Origin: Alphaproteobacteria bacterium
Lineage (GTDB): Bacteria; Pseudomonadota; Alphaproteobacteria; UBA828
Direction: 5' to 3'
Assembly (NCBI GenBank): GCA_022826345.1
Contig: JAJDVB010000200.1
Coordinates: forward strand, 1-17,010
DNA length: 17,010 nt
Every line of letters starts with the position of its first letter. The first letter of the stretch is position 1. The position numbers and the translations under genes are program-made. Under the pieces are notes generated by a model. The model did not search any database. It saw nothing but the letters and a program-made list of their open reading frames with translations, and had not been told where the DNA came from. Positions 6,962-13,000 of this stretch are shown here, one piece after another.

Positions 6962-7555
6962 ATGAACGCCAGTCCAGTCGACAGTCTCCGGGAGACCGGT
7001 GGGACCGCCAAGGTGAGGCGGACCGCAGCCGGGTCTGCCTGCCCACGGCTGGAATTTCATGCGTCTGCGGGTCGCCGTCGGTCGCGCTTCGGGTCATTTG
7101 TCTACGCCCGCCGCGGCGCGGTGGCTATCGAATCGGCGCTAGCAATTGCGGCTCTGATGGTGGTGCTCGCGGGCCTCATGGCGATCGCGCATACGACCTA
7201 CAGCGAGGACAGGATGGGCCGCGCAGCGCGTGCGGCCGCCCGCGCCGTCGCTCTCGTGACGGACGCATCCGCGACAATGGCCAAACTGAAAGAGGTCGCC
7301 TGCAAGGCAATCAAGAATGAGCTCGATCTCGCGGACCATTTCGACTGCAAAGGAACCTGGAACGTCAATGTCAGCCCGGACCTGAAGCCGTCGACCCTCG
7401 AAGCGGGTAAGAACGGCAACGGCGACGCCGGTGACATGGTTCTGGTCGAAATCGATTGGGAGCCAACAGTCTGGCAGCAAGCCGTAAAGGCGCTGAAGGA
7501 CGATGAACGGCCGGTCGCTACGGGTGTCGCCCGCCGCGAGCCGGCTGAGGCGTGA
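6962..7555 (+). CDS. TadE-like pseudopilin/minor pilin
   Basis: This is a 197-residue protein from the ATG at 6962; the open frame reaches a TTG at 6881, but that lies inside the operator array. After about 50 basic or polar residues comes RRGAVAIESALAIAALMVVL, a hydrophobic segment (about 54-77) led by G-A-V-A-I-E with the glutamate E57 at the place seen in TadE and Flp-type signal sequences. This matches the TadE family (PF07811), pseudopilins processed by a TadV/CpaA-type peptidase and needed for Flp pilus assembly. The C-terminal domain is soluble, with two cysteines (C-KAIKNELDLADHFD-C) that could form a disulfide. It is the first gene of the rightward operon. The ATG of the next open frame at 7564 follows its stop by 8 bases. 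The N-terminal leader is longer than usual for TadE, so the true start could be further in. Confidence 0.8.
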   Translation: MNASPVDSLRETGGTAKVRRTAAGSACPRLEFHASAGRRRSRFGSFVYARRGAVAIESALAIAALMVVLAGLMAIAHTTYSEDRMGRAARAAARAVALVTDASATMAKLKEVACKAIKNELDLADHFDCKGTWNVNVSPDLKPSTLEAGKNGNGDAGDMVLVEIDWEPTVWQQAVKALKDDERPVATGVARREPAEA

Positions 7556-7563
7556 GGTCGGTC

Positions 7564-7740
7564 ATGGCTGACACACACGTATTCTCCGGGTCCATTCCAA
7601 GGCTGGTTCGCCAGATTATGTGCGCTTGGCGCCTCGTGCCCGAATCGTGCTCCGTCTTCCGGACTCACGCGCCAGCGCAGGCACTGCCGGTCTCATTTGC
7701 GGGGCCGGCTCCCCTCGCGCGGGGGGGGGGGGGGGGGTGA
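7564..7740 (+). CDS. coupled upstream frame of the second TadE/G-like gene, ending at the poly-G tract
   Basis: An ATG at 7564 lies 8 bases after the TadE stop, well placed for translational coupling. It opens a 58-residue frame ending ...LARGGGGG and stops at a TGA immediately after the G run. It has no recognised domain. The frame needed for the downstream TadE/G-like domain is one base off: 18 or 15 G instead of 17 would fuse the two into one protein of about 335 residues. It may be the true N-terminus of that gene in an OFF phase or with a sequencing error, or a non-functional leader. Confidence 0.4.
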   Translation: MADTHVFSGSIPRLVRQIMCAWRLVPESCSVFRTHAPAQALPVSFAGPAPLARGGGGG

Positions 7741-8570
7741 TAACCCACCCGGCCGCGTGCAGAGGCGGCCGGCTTCGGGGATCGCTGACACGGCCTGAGT
7801 CTGCTTCCGGGCGGCCCGCCCGGCCGGTAACCTTGCCAGGGCTGCTCGAACGCCTGGTGTGCGAGACGCGTGCCTCGGCCGGAATCGAGCTCGCGATCAG
7901 CACGTTCCTTCTGCTCGGCATCGCCGCGCTCGCCCTGGACGTCTATTCCATGACCCGGGCCCACGCCGCGGGCGCGCGTGTCGCCGCCATCATGGCCGAT
8001 TACGTGTCCCGCGATTCGGCGCCGAACGGCGACGAGATGGCGGCGCTCGGCGAATTCCTGCACAAGCGCGAGCTGCGCTCGCCGCCAGGGCTCGTCTACG
8101 TGATTTCGGCGGTGCACGAGCCGGCGGGCGACGATCCCGCCGATGAAGGCGATGACATCAAGGAACTCTGGAGCCGCTACGAGATCCGCATCGGTGATTC
8201 CGAGACGACGACGGACCTTGTCGGGCATTGCACGCAGCGGGCCAAGAACGGCTGGCATGCGGCGCTGATCGGCGACGATGCGAACCTGACGCTCGAAGAC
8301 GATGACGTGTTGATCGTTGTCGATGTCTGCGCCGAGCTGGACATGCTGACGAGTCGGTTCACAGGGATACTTTACCGGGTCCATGTGCTGCCGACGCGTA
8401 TCCCGGGTCTGCCTGAGAGGCCGGTTCATTCGCCGTCGAGTGACGAGGCTGCTGTCCTGCCCGGGGGACCGGCTGGGACGGTGGCCCTCCTCCACGCTCC
8501 GTCTGAGCCTGCCGTTCAGCGCACGGTGCTCCGGCCGGGCATGCGCACAGTCCTGAGGGAGGCTGCATGA
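7620..8570 (+). CDS. TadE/TadG-like minor pilin, frame dependent on a poly-G tract
   Basis: The frame is open from a GTG at 7620 (316 residues), but that start lacks a good ribosome site. Other in-frame starts are GTG 7737, TTG 7833 and GTG 7857. The convincing part begins near residue 76: LERLVCETRASAGIELAIST then FLLLGIAALALDVYSM, a TadE/G-type leader with glutamate E90 and one membrane segment (about 90-110), followed by HAAGARVAAIMADYVSRDSA. A soluble acidic domain of about 200 residues follows. Residues 1-75 are arginine- and proline-rich, include GGGGG from the 17-G run, and may not be made in this form. The likely native start is the ATG at 7564, which is out of frame at this tract length. 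It belongs to the pilus operon, between TadE and the pilin leader. The exact pilus role is inferred from the family. Confidence 0.65.
   Translation: MRLAPRARIVLRLPDSRASAGTAGLICGAGSPRAGGGGGVITHPAACRGGRLRGSLTRPESASGRPARPVTLPGLLERLVCETRASAGIELAISTFLLLGIAALALDVYSMTRAHAAGARVAAIMADYVSRDSAPNGDEMAALGEFLHKRELRSPPGLVYVISAVHEPAGDDPADEGDDIKELWSRYEIRIGDSETTTDLVGHCTQRAKNGWHAALIGDDANLTLEDDDVLIVVDVCAELDMLTSRFTGILYRVHVLPTRIPGLPERPVHSPSSDEAAVLPGGPAGTVALLHAPSEPAVQRTVLRPGMRTVLREAA
7721..7737. repeat. 17-base G homopolymer (possible phase-variation tract)
   Basis: Seventeen consecutive G. Read from the ATG at 7564 the frame closes at TGA 7738-7740 just after the tract. Adding one G or removing two would join it to the TadE/G-like frame that runs to 8570. 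Long G/C runs in coding regions are a known mechanism of slipped-strand phase variation for surface structures. An assembly or base-calling artefact cannot be excluded. Confidence 0.9.
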
Positions 8571-8653
8571 CCATGAGCTGTGGCGCCAATCCCTGGACAG
8601 TAGCCGACAAGTCGGAGGAGTCGTGGACGGGTGCGTCTGCAACCTCAAGGAAT

Positions 8654-8694
8654 GCGAAGCGGGATGTGCACAACAAAATACTCACCCGCTTCGC
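8654..8694. repeat. hairpin 1 of the pilin leader
   Basis: GCGAAGCGGG at 8654-8663 and CCCGCTTCGC at 8685-8694 form a perfect 10-bp stem around a 21-base A-rich loop. It is the first of three inverted repeats in the 211-base gap before the pilin. The A-rich loop might also contain promoter elements for the pilin. Confidence 0.6.
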
Positions 8695-8700
8695 CACAGA

Positions 8701-8728
8701 TCCGGAGGCAGTTGGGAGTACCTCCGGA
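8701..8728. repeat. hairpin 2 of the pilin leader
   Basis: TCCGGAGG at 8701-8708 and CCTCCGGA at 8721-8728 form a perfect 8-bp stem with a 12-base loop. The arms contain anti-Shine-Dalgarno-like CCTCC and could pair alternatively with the pilin AGGAG at 8771-8775. Confidence 0.6.
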
Positions 8729-8736
8729 GGCCAACA

Positions 8737-8750
8737 CCGCGCCGGCGCGG
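8737..8750. repeat. GC palindrome before the pilin ribosome site
   Basis: CCGCGCCGGCGCGG is a perfect 14-base palindrome, 20 bases before the pilin Shine-Dalgarno sequence. It is the third inverted repeat of the leader and could be a protein site or RNA structure. Confidence 0.45.
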
Positions 8751-8781
8751 CTCGCCGGTATCGTTGCAAAAGGAGCATGAG

Positions 8782-9012
8782 ATGAAAGTGAAGAAGGTCA
8801 TGCGGGCCGTTGCCCGCTTTGCGCGCGAGAAGGCGGCCGTGTCGGCACTCGAGTACGCCATCGTCGTCAGCGTCGTCGTCGCTGGAGTCGGCGGGGCCGT
8901 ATGGGCCTTTAGCGGCAGCGTGGAGACAGCGATCGGAGACATCGGCACCGCTGTTGAGGCGACGGCGAACACGGCCCCGACGGGCACACTACAGCAGCCG
9001 ACGACGCCTTAA
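8782..9012 (+). CDS. Flp/PilA-type major pilin prepilin
   Basis: This is a 76-residue prepilin with AGGAG at 8771-8775, six bases before the ATG, the best ribosome site in the window. The frame stays open upstream to 8623, but that part lies in the structured leader. The leader peptide MKVKKVMRAVARFAREKAA is basic. It is followed by VSALEYAIVVSVVVAGVGGA with the Flp hallmark E24-Y25, placing cleavage before V20 by a CpaA/TadV-type prepilin peptidase. Residue -1 is then alanine where glycine is usual. The short C-terminus is Thr/Ala-rich (TANTAPTGTLQQPTTP), as in Flp pilins. It would be the main subunit of the Tad pilus used for surface attachment. Its own leader and the hairpin after its stop suggest it is expressed more strongly than the genes after it. 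Confidence 0.9.
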   Translation: MKVKKVMRAVARFAREKAAVSALEYAIVVSVVVAGVGGAVWAFSGSVETAIGDIGTAVEATANTAPTGTLQQPTTP

Positions 9013-9047
9013 TCCGCCACGCTTAGCGCGGAACGGGACGGACAAGA

Positions 9048-9078
9048 GCTTGGGCGGCGATTGGACCGCCGCCCAAGC
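9048..9078 (+). terminator. perfect hairpin after the pilin gene (terminator or attenuator/mRNA stabiliser)
   Basis: GCTTGGGCGGCG at 9048-9059 pairs fully with CGCCGCCCAAGC at 9067-9078, a 12-bp stem with a 7-base loop, 35 bases after the pilin stop. No T run follows, so it may act as a partial terminator or as a 3' stabiliser of pilin mRNA, allowing more pilin than assembly proteins. Confidence 0.6.
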
Positions 9079-9488
9079 CTCGCCGTCCGGCGATGCCATC
9101 GGGACTCGAGCACAGGCATGAACTCTGAAATGCGTGAGCCCGCTCAGCACCTGAGCCCGCCTCTCCGGCAGAGCGGCGGGAACACCGCACCCACGCAGGA
9201 ACACGCCATTCCGGTCAGTCTCAAATTGTTTGTATGCAAAGCGAAGTGCGTGCCGGCACGTGGGAGAAATGGAGTGCGGAGGTATATGACGGCATCGAGC
9301 CGTCGGGTTAAGGCCGGCGGAGTCGGCGCAGGTGGCGAGGTTGCACGGGAACTGCAACGCGCACAGTCATTGAATGTCTCGCCCGCGCCGATTGGCCGGC
9401 CGAATTTCAGGGCCATCCAGGACGTTCCGCGCGCCTGCCGCACGGACGGCTGCACCCAAGCCGCGCGTCACGCGAAAGGAATCGTTTC
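9079..9488. other. pilin / orf156 intergenic region, no recognised gene
   Basis: This is about 410 bases without a frame I can support. A patch near 9219-9240 and TATATG at 9283-9288 are relatively A/T-rich and may hold a promoter for the downstream genes, but no clear -35/-10 pair at proper spacing was found. The long plus frame (9061-9492) and minus frames here lack ribosome sites and recognisable content. Confidence 0.45.
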
Positions 9489-9959
9489 ATGAGCGAATGG
9501 GGAGTGCACGGAGCCAGGGCGGCGTTCCAGGGGATCGTGGAGGGCCTGATGAGAACGTTGCTGGAGCAACACCCCACGATTCTGCGAGAGACGGACGTGT
9601 CCAACCTGATGGATGCCGGCTACTGCAAGGATGTCCTTGAGCTGAACATCGCGAACTTCGCGCTGCTTCGCCATCGGCAGCAGGGCCACATGATTCAGGG
9701 TCACGCCCGGTACTGGAAGCACGTGTACGCCGGTGAGTTTTACGTCTGTTCGCAATGGTGGAAGGACCATCACCGCTCCAATGCCGCTGCTCTGTCGAGG
9801 TTCGCATCGAGCCTTGCCGGGAGACAGCCCGAACACCCGGGGGCCCCGGAGCTTCAGCGCCACATCGACGCGCTCGACCGTTACGCCGCAAATGGCGATC
9901 CGTCCTTCTCAGATGAACGCCAGGTGCATTCGCTAGGTGCAGCAGCACGCCATGGCTGA
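9489..9959 (+). CDS. hypothetical protein of 156 residues in the tad operon
   Basis: The ATG at 9489 is preceded by AAAGGAA with a 7-base gap, a good ribosome site. The predicted protein starts MSEWGVHGARAAFQGIVEGL and is soluble and probably helical, with no signal peptide or membrane segment. A central stretch is rich in aromatic and His residues: YCKDVLELNIANFALLRHRQ, then ARYWKHVYAGEFYVCSQWWK followed by DHHRS. I do not recognise a family. It lies between the pilin and the giant CpaE-like gene, the place where other tad loci carry cpaB/cpaC/cpaD, and resembles none of them. The C-terminus overlaps the ATG of a possible 47-residue ORF by 8 bases. A role in pilus biogenesis or its regulation is inferred from position only. 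Confidence 0.7.
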   Translation: MSEWGVHGARAAFQGIVEGLMRTLLEQHPTILRETDVSNLMDAGYCKDVLELNIANFALLRHRQQGHMIQGHARYWKHVYAGEFYVCSQWWKDHHRSNAAALSRFASSLAGRQPEHPGAPELQRHIDALDRYAANGDPSFSDERQVHSLGAAARHG

Positions 9960-10095
9960 AGCGATCAAAAGTGCACCCTCCGGTATGGACGGGCCGGCGG
10001 CAATGAGTGTTCGTCACGGCAGACGCCGGGGCAGCGCCCATGGCCGAGCGGCGCCGACCACGACCGGCCATGGTGAGGGGGCACGCCTGGGATGA
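9952..10095 (+). CDS. possible small ORF (47 residues) linking orf156 to the CpaE-like gene
   Basis: The ATG at 9952 overlaps the end of orf156 (ATGGCTGA). The frame runs to a TGA that overlaps the ATG of the CpaE-like gene (ATGA at 10092-10095). The product, beginning MAEAIKSAPSGMDGPAAMSV and then Arg/Gly/Thr-rich, has no recognised motif. Overlaps at both ends are what translational coupling would look like, but the composition is also what a random GC-rich frame would give. Confidence 0.3.
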   Translation: MAEAIKSAPSGMDGPAAMSVRHGRRRGSAHGRAAPTTTGHGEGARLG

Positions 10096-13000
10096 CTCTC
10101 GACGCCCCCGGAGCGCGCAGCGCGACCGCACCGGCACCGCCGCGCGACGAATCCGATCGTCCGCCCGAGGCGCAGGACGAGAACCTGCGCATGCTTGAGG
10201 CTCTGCTCGCAGATTCTTCAGCGGTTTCGTCTGGAGCGACGGGGACTACAAATCCATCGAGCTGGATGTCCGAAACTTCAGGCGAGGACGACGCAGGCGG
10301 CGACGGCGACGATCCGGAATGGTCACGATCAGGCCGAGTGACGTCGGAAGACTTACTTGCCGACCCCATACCCGGCACACGAGACTTTGCCCTGCAGACA
10401 GCATCCGGGACCGCACTCGAGGCGGACGCTGGAAATTCGAATGACGCGGCTGTGGCGGCCGATTCGCCCAATTCCCGTTCCCACGGGCTCCGCGCCACCG
10501 ATCGGGAAGAGCTTGCCGCGCCCGAACTGGTAACCGCGCGACGGGATGCGCAGGCAGTTCCGGACCGGTCCCACATCGATCCCATCGACTACGCCGGACT
10601 GGCAGTGCCCTCCGGGAACGTCGGCGCACGCGCCAAGAGCGACGTGTCGGATGCCGCCGAAACGGCGGGTGCGCTTGAGACCGCGCACCGCGGCGAATCC
10701 AAGAGTATGGACGACACCGGCGATGAGGGCGCAAGTGCCGAGGACACGGATGTCGCCGACACGAGTGTCGTTGCTGCGAACGTCACGGCCTCGGTCGAGA
10801 CGGTGGAGCCCGAGAACCGGCTGCCGGGGGGCAAACGCCCCTACGGACGCAACAAGACGGCCCAGGAGCAGACCTCGACGGACGCGGGCACTTCCTCGGC
10901 CGTTCTGGACGACATCCTGCTTCGGCACATTGCCGAGGCACCTTCGGTTTCGTCCGACACGAGCTCTTCAGACCTAGCCGGGGCGGCTGCTCTCGCAACC
11001 GAGTCTCGCGATGCCCACGCCTGGACGCTGCGTGACCGGGAAACCGACAGTCTCTCCGAAGCCGACCCTTACGACGTGCATGCCGCCGATGCCGACGACT
11101 CGCCGTCCCATGGAGCCGCAGGTGAAATGGGCTTTGGCGAGCCGGTCGCGGTAGCCCGCACGAGTCTGGAGCATGCGCAGAGCTTCGGCCCATCCGAACC
11201 GGAAGAGCCGGCCATCGATACGGTTGCGGAAGAGCGTGGCGAGGCGCGCAGCGAGTCGTCCGGCGACTTGCCTTGGGACGTATCGTGGTTTCCCGGACCG
11301 GCCGAGCCCGGGGCGAAGGGGTCCACCCACTCGATTGGCCTCAATAAGACCGCCGCTGCAACCGAAGACGTCCCCAGCGCAGACGATGCCGAGACGGGCG
11401 GCAGTACCGACCCCGCCTTTCGTCGTCCCGATCTCGGCGGAACGCCTTCCTCCGAAGCGGCCGCAGAGGACGACGAGCCGCCGCTCGGGCACATCGCCGG
11501 CGCTGCAGCCCGCAGTTCCGGGGAAACCGCAGGGCCGCTTGTACCGGGTGTTCCCGGACCTGAAGACGCGCCGATGCGGGCTCGTGCAAACGACTTGGTA
11601 TCCCCGGATGCCGAGGGCGAAGACGCGGATCCGGAGGCCGGGCACGTCATTACTCTGCCCGGATCGGGAGAGCGCGACGCAGGCGTCGATCCGAGCGGGA
11701 TCGAAGTTGACGGCAGCCCCGGCGAGCCGTCTTGCGGACCTACCTCGCTTGCTGCGCATGCCGAGCATGCGACGCCCGCTGGGAACGCGACGGCAGCATC
11801 CGATCTCGCCGCCGCCCTCCTTCGGGATATGGCGGGAGCCTCCATCTCTTCCGATCAAGTCGACGCGCCTGACACGGCGGCAGGAATTCCTGACCTCGAC
11901 CGCGATTCCGATATCGATGCCGGCCGGTTAACCGGTACAGGCCAGACCACAGCACCGGCGGATCTCGACAATGACCCGGCAGTCGCAGACGGACAGCCAG
12001 GCCGAGTCGTGGGCGCGACAAAACCGTCTGAACCGGCCATGGCGGCCGGCTCGATCTCCGAGGAAGGCCCGGCCGAAACCGGGCTGGAGGAGCCGGACAG
12101 CAACGCCGAGCGGGTCCTGGACGAGCATCTCGACTCGCAGATCGATTCTCCCGGGAACGATTTCCATCCCTTTGCTTCGGTCGCGCCTGGGGCCGAGTCG
12201 TCCACCGTCCGGAGCGACCCCGGCGAAGCATCGGTTGCGGTCTCGCCCCCGGATGCCGTCGGAGCGCATGACGCCGAAGCCGATGAGGATCCCGGTTCCG
12301 TCATTTGCCTGCCCGATCTCAGCGGCCCGGCGCCTTCCGACGGAAACGCGGGTCGCGATGACGATCTCCTGCGGCAGATTGCCGAAGTCGCGGCTGCATC
12401 CACCGGCAAAACTGCCGGACCGCCGCACGAGGATGCCAATAAGCGCGACGACGATGCGTCGGCATGCGGCCCTGGGCACGCAACGGAGCGTGCCGGGGAA
12501 GCCTCTGCGGACAGTGAGCGTGTTGAGGACGCGCGCGTTGCCGTCCACCTCGCCCCGGGAGGGGCCCAGAACGACTTCGACCCGATCGGAGTCGAAGGTA
12601 GCGGCGAAACCGGCACGCTCTCTTCTGCGCATGCAACGCCAACCCAGCATGGCTCCGCAGAACCCGGACTCTTGGACACTCTTCTTCGGGACGTGACCGG
12701 GACTTCCGTCTCTTCCGATCTGGCCGGTACGCCGGACTCTGCTGCAGGAGACCATGTCCGCAATGGCGGTTACGATGTCGATGCCGGCCCGCCGCCCGAT
12801 CCCGACCCCGTGCTTCACCACGCGGCATCGGTGGGTCTCGATGCCTCATTACGTACAGAAGAATCGGCACTCGGCAACGAGGGTCCGACGAGTGCGCATG
12901 AACCGGCTGTCTCCGATAGCGCACCCTTCGAAGACTCCAGCGAGCCGTCGCAGACCGGACTGGAGCCCGGCTGGAACGCCGAGCAGAACGAAAGCCTCGA

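Noticed and set aside
7665..8648. Minus-strand 327-codon frame
   Set aside because: It is opposite the TadE/G-like gene and reads through the G tract; Arg-rich with no motif.
8623..8781. Upstream in-frame extension of the pilin
   Set aside because: The ATG at 8782 has a strong AGGAG site and gives a normal-length Flp prepilin leader; the extension is Cys/Arg-rich and unlike any pilin.
8567..8785. 72-codon frame starting with an ATGA overlap after the TadE/G-like gene
   Set aside because: Despite the attractive overlap, it runs through the three inverted repeats of the pilin leader, ends over the pilin start and has no recognisable content; better read as leader RNA.
9061..9492. 143-codon plus frame between pilin and orf156
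   Set aside because: It starts inside the hairpin, has no ribosome site and a random-like composition.
11855..12763. Long minus-strand open frames inside the CpaE-like gene (also 11069-11845, 12849-13931, 13166-13873)
   Set aside because: They mirror the repetitive Ala/Ser/Pro coding of the plus strand. Repeat motifs are coherent in the plus frame, which ends in a recognisable CpaE domain; the minus frames have no ribosome sites or families.
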